From Calycina herbarum (taxonomy: Eukaryota > Ascomycota > Leotiomycetes > Helotiales > Pezizellaceae), in the NCBI GenBank assembly GCA_001414485.1, contig LLEY01000207.1, positions 1-64,000 on the forward strand: 64,000 nt of DNA, in the 5' to 3' direction. The stretch's first letter is position 1. Each line of letters begins with the position of its first letter. Positions 32,653-44,304 of the stretch are shown piece after piece. The notes below the pieces were generated by a model. That model saw nothing but the letters and a program-made list of their open reading frames with translations, was not told the DNA's origin and ran no database searches. The translations under genes were made by a program, and so were the position numbers.

Positions 32653-35600
32653 ATGGCGCCAACTTATCTGAAGGTTTCTTCGGGAGCATCAAAACCTTCA
32701 TTAAGTACGCCAGCAACACCAGCACACATGGCGACGACGACACTCAGAGTGGGGGGCATGACCTGCGGTGCATGTACCTCGGCCGTAGAAGCGGGTTTCA
32801 AAGGTGTAGATGGCATTGGAAATGTGTCGGTGAGCTTGGTTATGGAGAGGGCGGTCATACTACACGATCCCCAGAAGATAACGGCCGAGAAAATACAAGA
32901 GATTATTGAGGATCGGGGGTTTGATGCGGAAGTTCTGGCGACCGACTTACCTTCGCCCATGTTCAATCGCGGTGATTACAACTACGACGAGGAAGAGGAT
33001 GATTTCCTGGAAGATGGGAAAACGACGACCACACTGGCAGTGGAGGGAATGACCTGCGGGGCTTGTTCTTCTGCCATAGAAGGCGGATTTAAGGATGTTC
33101 CAGGTGTCATGCATTTCAGCATATCACTACTGTCAGAAAGAGCCGTGGTAGAGCATGATGCATCTCTCTTGAGCGCAGAGAAGATTGCGGAAATTATCGA
33201 GGATAGAGGGTTTGGCGCAACGATTATCGAATCGACGAAACCGGAAGGAAAAGGTGCCAGAATAAGGAGGGGCAGTTCATCCGGACAAGAAAAGGTAGCC
33301 ACAACCACTGTAGCTATTGAGGGAATGACATGCGGAGCTTGCACATCTGCAGTTGAGGGGGGTTTCAAAGATTTGGACGGTCTGATACAATTCAACATTA
33401 GTCTGTTAGCGGAACGAGCTATCATCCTCCACGATCCAACAAAGTTATCGGCGGAAAAGATAGCCGAAATTATTGACGATAGAGGATTCGATGCCACGGT
33501 CTTATCAACACAAATAGGTTCTTCAAACCAATCCTCAAGCGCCTCGACATCAAATTTCAAGATATTCGGTATTAAAGATGCAGCTGCTGCTACGAATCTC
33601 GAAGAGAAGCTAGCATCATTACCCGGTGTTACTTCCGCCAAAGTTAGTCTCGCCACTTCCAGGTTAACAATTTCTCACCAGCCAAACGTTGCTGGACTTC
33701 GAGCTCTCGTTGAGCTCATCGAGTCCCAAGGGTATAATGCGCTTGTTTCGGAAAATGATGACAACAACGCCCAACTTGAATCACTCGCCAAGACTAGAGA
33801 AATCACCGAATGGCGAAACGCATTCAAGACTTCATTATGTTTTGCTATTCCAGTCATGCTGATCAGCATGATTATTCCTATGGCTCTCCCAGTCATCGAT
33901 TTTGGAAGCTTGATTGTTTTCTTCCCCGGACTCTACCTCGGGGACATTATTTGTTTACTTCTTACGATACCCGTCCAATTCGGCATTGGCAAGCGTTTTT
34001 ATGTTTCTGCGTACAAGTCTTTGAAGCATGGCTCACCTACTATGGATGTTTTGGTTGTTCTCGGAACTTCCGCTGCATTTTTCTTCAGTTGCGCAGCAAT
34101 GATAGTTTCTATTGTTGCCCCACCTCATACCAGACCTAGTACCATTTTTGATACCAGCAGTATGCTGATTACCTTTATTACACTCGGTCGATTCCTCGAA
34201 AACCGCGCCAAGGGACAAACCTCAAAAGCGCTCTCGAGACTCATGTCACTTGCTCCATCAATGGCAACTATTTATGCGGATCCAATCGCGGCCGATAAGG
34301 CAGCTGAGGAATGGGAAACTTCCATGACTTCCGGGCAGGAACAGAAAGAATCCACCCAAGAAGGCAACGCAGCTGAAGAAAAGGTCATTCCTACTGAGCT
34401 CATCCAAGTTGGTGATATTGTCATTCTGAGACCTGGTGATAAAATCCCAGCTGATGGTACTGTTACAAGAGGTGAAACCTACGTTGATGAGAGTATGGTA
34501 ACGGGAGAGGCAATGCCAGTTCAAAAACGAAAGGGCAGTCTCCTCATTGGAGGAACTGTCAATGGTGCAGGAAGAGTCGATTTCCGCGTTACCAGAGCTG
34601 GCAGAGATACTCAACTAAGTCAAATCGTCAAGCTCGTACAAGAAGCTCAAACCACAAGAGCACCAATCCAACGATTAGCTGACACCATCGCTGGATATTT
34701 CGTTCCTACCATTCTACTTCTCGGATTCCTTACCTTTTCAACATGGATGGTTCTTAGTCACGTACTCAAGAATCCGCCAAAAATCTTCATTGACGAAGCC
34801 AGTGGTGGGAAATTCATGGTTTGTGTAAAACTATGTATTTCTGTCATTGTTTTTGCCTGCCCTTGCGCTCTCGGTCTCGCTACTCCCACAGCTGTCATGG
34901 TTGGAACTGGTGTTGGTGCAGAGAACGGCATTTTGGTTAAAGGTGGAGCAGCATTGGAAACGGCCACCAAGATCAACCAGGTCGTTCTCGATAAAACCGG
35001 TACTTTGACTATGGGTAAAATGAGCGTCGCAGAGGCCAAGATCGTCTCGACTTGGAACAAGACACCATTTTCCAAGAAAATGTGGTGGTCAATCGTTGGT
35101 CTTGCTGAAATGGGCTCTGAACATCCTATCGGAAAAGCCATTCTCGCAGCTGCAAAGGAAGAACTTGGACTCGGTATCGAAGGTACTATTGATGGAAGCA
35201 TCGGTGACTTTGGTGCTGCTGTGGGCAAAGGTATCAATGCATTTGTTGAACCTGCCACCAGTGCTGAGCGAACTCGTTATAATGTCCTTGTTGGAAGTGC
35301 CAGATACCTCCGTGACAACAAAATCGACGTCCCCCAATCCGCAATCGATTCCTCCGAACAAGCGAACAAGAAAGCAGCTGGTCCATCAAAAACTCCTTCC
35401 GCGGGAACAACTAACATCTTCATTGCCATTGATGGATCCTTCGCAGGTCATCTCTGTCTCTCCGACACAATAAAAGACAGCGCCCGCGCCGCCATCGCCG
35501 CTCTCCATCGAATGGGCATCAAAACCGCCATGATCACAGGCGACCAACGTTCCACCGCTCTAGCTGTAGCACGCATCGTCGGAATCTCATCCAAAAACGT

Positions 35601-36198
35601 CCACGCCGGCGTAACACCTGACCAAAAACAAGATATCATCCGCGAGTACCAAACAGCCGGTCTCTGCGTCGCCATGGTTGGAGATGGAATCAACGACTCC
35701 CCCGCACTCGCAACAGCAGACGTGGGTATCGCCATGGCATCCGGAACAGATGTCGCGATGGAAGCGGCGGATGTGGTGCTTATGAGACCGAATGATCTTA
35801 TGGATATTCCTGCGTCCATACAATTGGCGAGGAGTATCTTTAACAGGATTAAACTTAATCTTATTTGGGCTTGTGGGTATAACCTTGTGGGCTTGCCGTT
35901 TGCAATGGGCATGTTTTTGCCGTTTGGGTGGCATTTGCATCCTATGGCTGCGGGGGCGGCTATGGCTACTAGTTCTGTTAGTGTGGTGGCGTCCAGTTTG
36001 CTTTTGAAATTCTGGAAACGGCCGCAGTGGATGGAGGATGCGCTTTTGGAGGAGAAGGGACAACTTAAGAGGAAGGGCAGTGGGTGGGGATTGGGTGGTT
36101 TGGTCGGAAAGTTTACCGACGCGTGGGCCAAGATCACGGGCAGGAGGAGGGAGGAAGAAGGAGGATATGTGCCACTGAGCAACTTGGAGCATGTTTGA
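32653..36198 (+). CDS. CCC2: Copper-transporting P1B-type ATPase (CCC2/ATP7 family), 1181 aa
   Basis: A single long exon. I start at ATG 32653 (MAPTYLKVSSG); the frame is open to 32587 but has no earlier ATG. Three heavy-metal-associated domains each carry GMTCGAC (Cys pair at 38/41, then near 136 and 232), followed by a fourth HMA-like fold (FKIFGIKDAAAATNLEEKLA) that has lost its CxxC. Downstream are the ATPase parts: TGEAMPV actuator motif, FACPCALGLATP with the membrane CPC near residue 737, DKTGTLT with the phosphorylated Asp near 780, the SEHPIG motif near 822, and GDGINDSPAL near 1011. Such pumps load copper into the Golgi lumen for laccases and ferroxidases. Codon style switches abruptly near 35760 from C-ending to G/T-ending codons without changing the protein. 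Confidence 0.95.
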   Translation: MAPTYLKVSSGASKPSLSTPATPAHMATTTLRVGGMTCGACTSAVEAGFKGVDGIGNVSVSLVMERAVILHDPQKITAEKIQEIIEDRGFDAEVLATDLPSPMFNRGDYNYDEEEDDFLEDGKTTTTLAVEGMTCGACSSAIEGGFKDVPGVMHFSISLLSERAVVEHDASLLSAEKIAEIIEDRGFGATIIESTKPEGKGARIRRGSSSGQEKVATTTVAIEGMTCGACTSAVEGGFKDLDGLIQFNISLLAERAIILHDPTKLSAEKIAEIIDDRGFDATVLSTQIGSSNQSSSASTSNFKIFGIKDAAAATNLEEKLASLPGVTSAKVSLATSRLTISHQPNVAGLRALVELIESQGYNALVSENDDNNAQLESLAKTREITEWRNAFKTSLCFAIPVMLISMIIPMALPVIDFGSLIVFFPGLYLGDIICLLLTIPVQFGIGKRFYVSAYKSLKHGSPTMDVLVVLGTSAAFFFSCAAMIVSIVAPPHTRPSTIFDTSSMLITFITLGRFLENRAKGQTSKALSRLMSLAPSMATIYADPIAADKAAEEWETSMTSGQEQKESTQEGNAAEEKVIPTELIQVGDIVILRPGDKIPADGTVTRGETYVDESMVTGEAMPVQKRKGSLLIGGTVNGAGRVDFRVTRAGRDTQLSQIVKLVQEAQTTRAPIQRLADTIAGYFVPTILLLGFLTFSTWMVLSHVLKNPPKIFIDEASGGKFMVCVKLCISVIVFACPCALGLATPTAVMVGTGVGAENGILVKGGAALETATKINQVVLDKTGTLTMGKMSVAEAKIVSTWNKTPFSKKMWWSIVGLAEMGSEHPIGKAILAAAKEELGLGIEGTIDGSIGDFGAAVGKGINAFVEPATSAERTRYNVLVGSARYLRDNKIDVPQSAIDSSEQANKKAAGPSKTPSAGTTNIFIAIDGSFAGHLCLSDTIKDSARAAIAALHRMGIKTAMITGDQRSTALAVARIVGISSKNVHAGVTPDQKQDIIREYQTAGLCVAMVGDGINDSPALATADVGIAMASGTDVAMEAADVVLMRPNDLMDIPASIQLARSIFNRIKLNLIWACGYNLVGLPFAMGMFLPFGWHLHPMAAGAAMATSSVSVVASSLLLKFWKRPQWMEDALLEEKGQLKRKGSGWGLGGLVGKFTDAWAKITGRRREEEGGYVPLSNLEHV

Positions 36199-38989
36199 TT
36201 GTTTGGGGGGTTTCGTTTGTCTGTTTTGATTTTTGAACTCGTTGTTTTTGGAGAGGTTTCGGTTTACAGACGTTGGGTTAGCAAGTTGGAATAGATGTTT
36301 CTTCCTGTTGTCTGCCTGACCTTTTTTTCTTTTTTGTTCCAGAGTTTGGGGGTATGGTGAGGAATAGCGGTTTGAATTGGATAGAAACGAGATGAGAATA
36401 CGAGAGGAAAAGGAATGGATGAGATGGTTGTATATGAAAAAGGGAATCTAGCTTGTATATAGGTTCGAATTCGAGACTCCATGATACATCTTCTTGCGTT
36501 TTTGGCTTTCAAGTTGTTGTTGAATGGTGTGATTGAGGTGATTGGATTTTTGACGGACAAGGGGGAAGGCGAGGAATGTTGGAGATGGGGACTGTTTTGT
36601 CTTAGGGTAGGTTTTTTTTTCCTAGGGCTTATTTGGTTTTGTTTGTGATAGGATACATTGGATGGGATTGTGAGGGTGTTTCTTTGGAAGTGATATTGGA
36701 GTCGTGGGGATTAAAGGGGGTTCTTGATGGGGTGTGGGGGGTGTGAAATTGTTGTTGGGGAAGAACGAGGGGATTCTGGTGGTAGTACTATCTAAAACCT
36801 TGTGTTAGATGGTACTACTACCTGAAATGATCAGAGTGGTATCTGTGCGGATGGGAATGTAGGAGTTAATTCGGGGAGGGGGGGTGTGGAAAGGGGAGAG
36901 GGAGGGGGATATTATAGAGTATTAGTAGCTAAGCTACTACAACTTACACCGCGATGTGCAACAAAACTGGGAGAACTGGGAGGAGTGTGGTGATTGGATG
37001 GGTAAATAACTCTCTTCTCTCCGATCTTGCTGAATCAAAAGGCTACTCTAACCTCCTCTATTTTCTACGTTACGTTGACACTTATAACTATAATAAGAAG
37101 GTTTGAAAATTCAAGAAAGAGCTATCTAAGAGAATTAATATCTTTACTACGTATATATTATATAGATTGGAGGAATAGTTTAATTCAGTGGCTTGTTATC
37201 AGTGGTGGGGGTTTGAAGCTTCATTAACATTTAGCACCTGAGAATACGGACAAGTATAAATAAAACCCAGGACAATTCAACCCATCGCCAACACAAAGAA
37301 CGCATTTAACATGAACCACTATGGAGGTTGAGCTAATCGTGATAATCTGTTGGAGTTTGGTTCAGTCTAAATGTATGCCGTCAATTGGAGAAACCCCCTG
37401 CTTGGTGGAGTTGGGATGTTACTTTATTCTGAGGGGTTTTGTTGTGTTATCTGAATGCTTGGGGAATCGTGGAAGTGTTGCTGCTGATTGTTAGCTTGTT
37501 GTCGATTGTTAGCTCGCTGTCGAAAATTTCTTACTCACTTGTAGAAATAGAACTCCTCTCTCTCTCTTGAAGAGCAGAGAATGAGAGTAGTCCTCTCTGT
37601 CTTGGCTACAAATCGCTTGATGATTGTTAAGCTTATCCTGGCAGGTGGCCGGTGGAACTGCCAGTGATGATTTCTTGTATCTGATCTGCGACTCGTTAAT
37701 GTCCTTAGCGTCTGCAGACTTGGCTGTATTTAAATACGTCTGTTTTCTCTCAAGGCAGAAGACGTTGAGTTTTTATTAGTGAAAGGGGTTTGAACGGGAG
37801 TTCAGGGTTGAGATACACTGTAAGATACAAGATGCATTCACAATAAGGAAAGGAAAGTCTAGGGGTGGCTTAATGAAATTTAGAAGTTTTGATATTATTA
37901 GAAGGGAGGATTGAGAGCATCTAAGTTGAGAGTCGAGATGCTGTAACGAGGTTTGTAAGACCGATACGTCGCTTAGAGGAATTCACCTGTATCTTGAGAG
38001 TTGGAACGAGTCATTTGGTTTCTTAAGGAAATGTAATTGGAGGAAGAGCAGTGAGTATACTTTCATTGGAAACAAGAATTCGGGATACAATAAGAGTAGA
38101 CACCCTACCAGAAATCTTGTTCTGTTCCTGAGAAGAAGACACCTATGCCTGAAGATTCTTGAAAGTGAGAGGTTACCTCAACTGTTGGCTGATTGTATGT
38201 TACATTCACTTTAAAATACGGGGTACATCTGAAGTTGAGCAGTACCCTTCCTTCTACTTTGATTGTCGAAAACTTAATTACTGTCGAGATTCTAGTATAC
38301 GCGGAAACAGTTGAAAGACGATGAGATGAGGGGGGAGAGGAGTCTCTAACACCCTACCCTAGTCAGCTAGAGAAACCATTCTTGTCTCCTCGGGTTGAGA
38401 ATTAGAGCATTGACGCTCACTCCGCCAGTTGCATAAACGCAACCCATGGTTCTTTTTCCGCAACGAGAACAAGTAAGAGAGTGGAGCTTTTATTTTGGTA
38501 CACCTGCTTTTGTAAGTGATGGATGGAAAAGTCTAGAACACTCATCCTCATTCTCGGTGAATGTTTAGAATAATTTGAAAATGAAGAGTGGATTCTTCTA
38601 AACATTGTCGGAGAATGAATGTAATTGTTCTGGGATTTTTAAGGAAGGAGGAGTAGAGTAAAGCTCGGGATTCTTGAAACCATATAGAGTTAAGCGCTAT
38701 TGAAATCAGTATTAATTTTATCTGTCTATCTTTACTTTGTTGAAAGTAACACAGAGAGGTTTCGTTGGCGGTTGGGGATATGTACTGCTGGCGCTCCGTT
38801 AAATCGAACACGAGCCGGTTTTATTGTAGGTAGGTGAACTCGGATATTTATTCACTTCATTCTACGACTGAAGGAATGGGAGAAGGGCAAATATAGCGGG
38901 TCTTAGAGAGCACCATCCGACTTTGGAAAGAGTGCGAGGTTGGGCATGACAGGCCCTCATTTGAAATAGGATCTACCAGTTTTCCAAAC
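36199..38989. other. Long gene-free stretch
   Basis: Begins as the G-rich 3' flank of the copper ATPase and becomes AT-rich. I find one strong hairpin (36778-36822) and segments resembling the diverged duplication at 42-43 kb (GCTTGTTGTCGATTGTTAGCT near 37494), but no gene. Confidence 0.45.
36778..36822. repeat. Imperfect 18-bp inverted repeat (hairpin)
   Basis: Arms GGTGGTAGTACTATCTAA (36778-36795) and TTAGATGGTACTACTACC (36805-36822) pair with two mismatches, both of which would be G-U pairs in one RNA strand, around a 9-nt loop. It lies about 580 bp downstream of the copper ATPase. Confidence 0.5.
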
Positions 38990-39541
38990 ATTCCTCAAAG
39001 GTTCGCCGGGTTATATAAAGAAGTTACTATTACTACTATATCTTACTACTTAAAGTAGAGATTTTAAACTTTAATCTTCTTTCTTGAACTTTCTTTTTAA
39101 AAGAGCTATTTTTCACTTTAATAATAGTTATATTAGAGCTAGATAATCTTATATCTAAAGTATTTAGTCTTTAAGTTTATAAGAATACCAGATATTAAAT
39201 TTTTAATACTTTTTTATTAGTAAAATTAAGAATTTCTAGCTTTATTATAGTTTCTTAGAGTCTCTTATTAATTTAGCTAGTAAATACTTTGTTGGTATGA
39301 CTTGAGGTCATAAAACTGGTACCTGAACTGGTGCTCAAAGTGGTGTATTATTCTTGTCTTGTCTTGTCAAAGTAGCTATGTAGGTCCTTCTTATATAGCC
39401 CTTTTCCAGGTCACGTGAACTAGCTACAAAGTAGTATTCACCTGAAACGACATAGTTTAACTAAAACTTCATTAGAGTTAAAAAATCTTATTTCTAAAGT
39501 AACTTCTAGATATCTTATTAGAAAGATAAATATTATTTCTT
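38990..39541. mobile_element. RIP-like AT-rich relic with an embedded less-mutated block
   Basis: 38990-39288 and 39438-39541 are extremely AT-rich, with words such as TCTTATTTCTAAAGTA and TCTTATATCTAAAGTA on the two sides. Between them a block with normal composition begins TGTTGGTATGACTTGAGG, includes a TATATAG-type box (in reverse at about 39390), and resembles a solo LTR, but I find no clear target duplication. Probably remains of a retroelement. Confidence 0.35.
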
Positions 39542-39746
39542 GGGCGATGGCTGGTTCAAAATGGCTGTCTCCACTTTCAATCTCGATTTGAATAAAACAC
39601 TTGCAAAGGCTATTTTTCTTGGTCACATGCAACGATAACTGTTCCCTTCAACATCTTCTTGAGCTTTTCTTCTTCTTTCTATCTCTACTTTTGGAAAATG
39701 AAACATTCTTTCAGGTTTGCTCTTGGACTTCTTACCCTCTATATCT

Positions 39747-41504
39747 TTACTTCTTTGGTGCAACATCTTGAGAATCTCATCAGTACAACGGTGCATACAA
39801 AGCGTCAAGGTGGGAAACTTACTGAATTGGAAATGAACAATATCACCATCCTGAACCACATAGGTCTTTCCTTCCTGTCGATACTTACCCGCAGCTTTGA
39901 TAGGTGCCATTGATTTGGCTCCCTCGCATAGATCATGGAAATCTTGGTAAGCTACCACCTCGGCCTTGATGAAACCGCGCTCGAAATCGCCGTGGATTGC
40001 TCCAGCTACAAAAAACAACTGGTCAACGCTTCATCTTGTTTGAGGGAAGGGGAGGGGAAAACATACCAGCTTGCGGGGCTAAAGCTCCACGAGGAATCGT
40101 CCAACATCTAATTTCTTTCTCTCCAGCTATTGATATCATAAGTACTTGTCCTAGCTTCTCGAGAATGAAACTCACCAGTGAAATAATACTGTAATCCCAA
40201 TTTTGTAAAACCCTCGGTGATGATTTTATCCAATTTACTCTTGACCTTGACTTCCTTCTCCTTCAAGAAAGCATCGACGGCTGCTTTGCCTCCCTCTTTC
40301 TTGAGTGCGTAAACCTTCTCTTCGAATTCTACGCTGAAAGGAATGATATCTCTTGGGACACCGCCATGTTCCGTGACCCATTTAGCGATCACGGGGAGGT
40401 ATTTGGATTTTTGACGGAGATAGTCTTTCATTGTTAGATTGATGAGATAGATTACCGGTTTTGTGGTAATAAGTTGGATCTTTGGTTATGTTAGTGAGGT
40501 TTGAGAGTTTTAAACGAGAATTTGTAACTTGCTCGTTCGTTGATGAGTTCAATTTCTCCAGAGGTCCAAGTTCCGTCTCGGACTGGGGTGTTCTTTTCTA
40601 AGAGCTATGGGAGATTAAGTTAATCGTTTCATTTGAAGATTTGCAAGCGAACTCACTGCTTGGACCTTGGCTGTGGTACTTGGGAAGAGAGGGTTCATCT
40701 TGAATTTGCCCCCAGCTTTGCGCACAGTAGCTTCTTCTGCGACGATTTGTTTTTGAAGAATATCTAAATCCTTCTTACAAAGCTCACTTTGAATGGTTTC
40801 TACTAAAATTAACTTCTGTCTCTCAAGCAACCACAATTCTCCAGAATAGATCACTTGCCCAAATCTCGGACAGGATCAATAGAATCGTCCACGTGAAGAA
40901 CCTCATCGTTATCGAATGCTCGGACAATATGGAACATTCCATCCACGGCTTGAATGTGGGAGAGGAAAGCATTTCCAAGACCTTCTCCTTGAGAAGCTCC
41001 CTTTATAAGACCAGCGATATCGGTTACTTGGAGATAAGCTGGGTACATGGAGGGTGGCTTCCAGAGATCGCAGAGAAAGTCCTGAATCGATGTTAGTGAA
41101 ATCTTTGAAAAGGTGGTGGTTCAAATAAAGAAATTCTGATTTCGACTAGCCACTCCAATTGAGTCTCTCCCCAGAATAGCTACAGTAAAAATTTCTCAAC
41201 CCGGGTCTCAATCGAAAGTTGAAACGTAATCGCCATCCAACCAAAACAACCTGATCACACTTCCAAAAATAAAATAAAAACTCACATATCTCTCATCCGG
41301 AACAGCACATCTCGCCTCATTGGGGTCAATAGTACAAAACGGGAAATTTTCCGCTGGAGCACTCTGTTCAGTCAACAAATTGAACAAGGAACTCTTTCCG
41401 ACGTTCGGCAATCCCACACATCCCATCTTGAGGTTCTTGCGGACACGTCCGAAAGCAACGACATTGGACTTAACGTCCACGGTGGCCACTTTCTTTGGAG
41501 GCAT
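39747..41504 (-). CDS. OLA1: OLA1/YchF-type Obg-family GTPase/ATPase, 8 exons, 407 aa
   Basis: Exons 41286-41504, 40859-41081, 40657-40799, 40533-40604, 40176-40479, 40067-40126, 39823-40005 and 39747-39766 join in frame. Key motifs: [12 protein letters not shown] (G1, residues 31-42), [31 protein letters not shown] (G3 region), [12 protein letters not shown] replacing the usual NKxD as in OLA1, and the TGS-domain end [31 protein letters not shown] and [17 protein letters not shown], finishing NVAPKK like human OLA1's Lys-rich end. Members bind ATP and act with ribosomes and stress responses in the cytosol. Introns 2 and 4 have GC donors (both GCAAGT). The acceptor of intron 2 is a TAGTAG pair; I use the second because it gives DLETIQSEL. 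The last coding exon is only 20 bp. Confidence 0.92.
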
Positions 41505-42099
41505 TTTGAAATCGTGAGAGGTGTTATTGGAAGTGATGGAGGGGTAACTTTTGGAAATAGAGGGGTGAAGTTTTGTTGTGAAGGATTGTTTGGAAGTGGC
41601 GTGACTTTTGTGGAGGGGCCGAGATGGACCCGGATTTTAGACAGGGGAGGGTGGAAAGGGGGGATTGTTCTCTTGTTGATTACTTTTTGGGATATCTTCT
41701 ACTCACAAGTTTTAGAAGCATGAACTCTGAGTTTACATTATTCTGAAAATTTCTTCATCGTCTTACGCCAAAATCTGGATTTTTGAGCATCGAAACCATC
41801 CCACAACTTCAAAGTTGCCAGTGAATGATGGTGGGGTTCACGTAGATGTTACATATTCACTCAAACCTCTTATTACTTCGGCTTCTCATTTTCAGATTTT
41901 ATGGTTTCACTTCTCACTTAGCGTATTTCCACCTCAACCCCAACCCCAACGCTCTAAAATATACAGAAGACACTAGGAGAAAGCAACCACAACAAATGTC
42001 TTGGAAGGGTAACCCTGCGATTTCTAGTTGCCTAAGATAGTTGTTTATTGCGCTAGATCAACTGCGATATGCTGAGTGACAATAAAATAGGTGGCTGGG
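41505..42099. other. Upstream region of OLA1, no gene recognised
   Basis: Holds the OLA1 promoter and short chance frames only. Confidence 0.4.
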
Positions 42100-43290
42100 A
42101 GGCTGGTGACCCAATTTCACCTCTTCGACTACCAAGCTACTTCCTGGAAAGGTTTTGAGTATAAATTATTCGTATGATCTCCGACCTCTCTCTTCTCCAG
42201 ACAAATCACAGTTTGGCCTTGAGCTCCTTATGGCTGGAGTGGTGTTATGGCTTGAGGCAAGCAACAGAGACCTGATCTCTGGGAAGGACTCGGGTTATTA
42301 GGAGGTGAATTATAGAAACCTATGCTGAAAGTAGCCCTGTGGGAGAATACCTGAACGCTTGTATCTTTCTGCTGTCAAATATTTGCTTGTTGTCGACTAT
42401 TAGCTTTCGCCATGCCAAGATTAGAAAGTGCTTTACTAGCCAAAAGGGTAGTGAATAAGGATCTAGAAAAAACCCTGTACTTTTTTCAGGTTCACAGTAT
42501 CTCGTAATACTACCAGTCTCTTCCATAAAAGAATCCGGACCAGGTAGAGCCGCGATGTCATGGAAACCGCATGATCCATGATTTCAGTTACGGTTCCCTT
42601 TTACCAGCCAGGTATCAATAGTAGCGAATTTTTATGTTATCAATACATTATCTCGTACCAGGTGAACTCAACTGAAGTATTCTGACCCATGGTGGACATG
42701 GACAGCCACGTCTCAGATTCACTTCTTCGCTTGAGAACTTTCGGGTATAAATAACGATACGGCCTCCACTCACATTGTTTCGCCTGATAAATATGAGAAC
42801 TACAGGAAACGTTATTATTTCCGGCGTGCTAGAGGCTCGAAGAAAGATCCAAAGAAAACACTGGGCTAGTTTGTGGCGAGGCATCACTTAATTCAGAGGT
42901 GAATTTAACAAAACATAACAAAAAGGAGTCCCGTGAGAGAAATCCGAATGTTCGTACCTCAGATTATTTTCTGCTGTCAAATATTCAATAGTTATCGAAT
43001 GTTCTCCTCTCACCAAAAATACGTATACTTTAAGCTCTTTGGTAGAAGAGCACTGTACCTGAGGGCCATAACTATTTATGTCTGATTGTCTGTTGGAAGA
43101 CCGCGTCAGTGGCCTCTATTTATCGGAGGCTGTAAGGTTGGCTATACACATTCCATAAAGTCAAGATATCGGGTGTCAGTTCATTGCCGTTCGCTACCTA
43201 ACTACTTTGATTTGAGAAACAGTCTGCGTGGGGAGGAGGTGGAAGAATCCCGAGAGTTGGTGTGAATTCAGAAAACTTATTGTGATGTTG
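42100..43290 (+). repeat. Two diverged direct copies of a roughly 600-bp unit
   Basis: Shared landmarks recur in the same order about 600 bp apart: a TTCACcTCTTCG word followed by GTATAAATWA (about 42118-42170 and 42719-42752), GAGGTGAATT (42301 and 42896), a GTGRGAGAAW run, and TGCTGTCAAATATT (42370 and 42972). Homology is interrupted by small gaps. No coding frame is conserved. A partial third copy may follow near 43690 (TTGCTGTCAAAATAAT). Confidence 0.45.
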
Positions 43291-44304
43291 AAACAAAATA
43301 AATCATAAAAGGTCGTCTTGGTTTGAAATCGTGCTTTTCGTGCTTTTCCTATTATTACATGAATACCAATGAAGTTGAAGCCGTCTACAACTTACCATCA
43401 ATGCAAATGTTCAAAATTCACTCTCTGATACCGTAAGTCAGCGAAGAAGTACTAAAGTTTGGGTAGGAATAGGGCATCTTCGTTCCTTAACCCCTTTGGC
43501 CAAAGAAAAGAAAAACCGTGTTCGGGCTGAAGGACCTTCTAGTTCGAATCACTGGATATGTGTAATACTTGGCATAGATACTACTCGATATTGGTATTAT
43601 GAGAGAGCATGAAGTCCTTAGTCTGAGAGTTTGAAATCTCGTGTTCATGATCCGAAATTTCATGATTATGCGAGAGAAGTTTGATGTCATTTGATTTATT
43701 GCTGTCAAAATAATATCAGCTGTCATTTGTGGAGTCTTTGAGTGACTATCTCCTACGGAATAGCAATTGGCAGGAAACTCCCAATTTTAAGGGGGTTATT
43801 GTTAGTAGTCGTGGACTCGTCGGCGTCATCTGTGCGGTCTTGGGCTTGAATAGCATCTTTATCGCAAGAAGCATGAAACCCGCCTTGTTTTAGAGCAGAA
43901 GCTTCTCGCCAATTCATCCAAGGCTGTTTTTTATCAAGCTTCACTAAAACAGCGTACACCAAGCGAAAGTACCAGAACTAAGACGGAGCTTTACTTGTCA
44001 TTCAAATCACTTACTTCCAATAACAGCCCAAGCTCTGCATCAAAAGTACTGAAAGCTTGGACCTACAACAACTTACACAATCGACAAAACAAAAGGGAGT
44101 TTAGCCATTACAAAAACATTATTTGGAGGTCTCATCGTTTACAGTAATCCCCCAAGTTTCACTCATTAATAAGAAAAATAGATGCAGTAAAAGGTATATG
44201 AATATAAACATAGAAATTGACTTAAAAAAAGATCGTGGCCGAGTACTACTCAGTCCAAGTCAGATAATAACGAAGAACACATACCAAAGAAATGACCCTC
44301 AAGC
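43291..44304. other. Intergenic, nothing recognised
   Basis: Short chance frames only; a 69-codon minus frame at 43753-43962 has no ATG at its start and no recognisable domain. Confidence 0.4.

Noticed and set aside
35448..36192. Long minus-strand frames (201 and 244 codons) inside the copper ATPase
   Set aside because: Antisense shadows of a clearly conserved coding region.
36455..36485. GGTTCGAATTC resembling a tRNA T-loop
   Set aside because: Flanking bases do not pair as a T stem and no cloverleaf can be drawn.
43753..43962. 69-codon minus-strand frame
   Set aside because: It has no ATG at the start and no recognisable domain.
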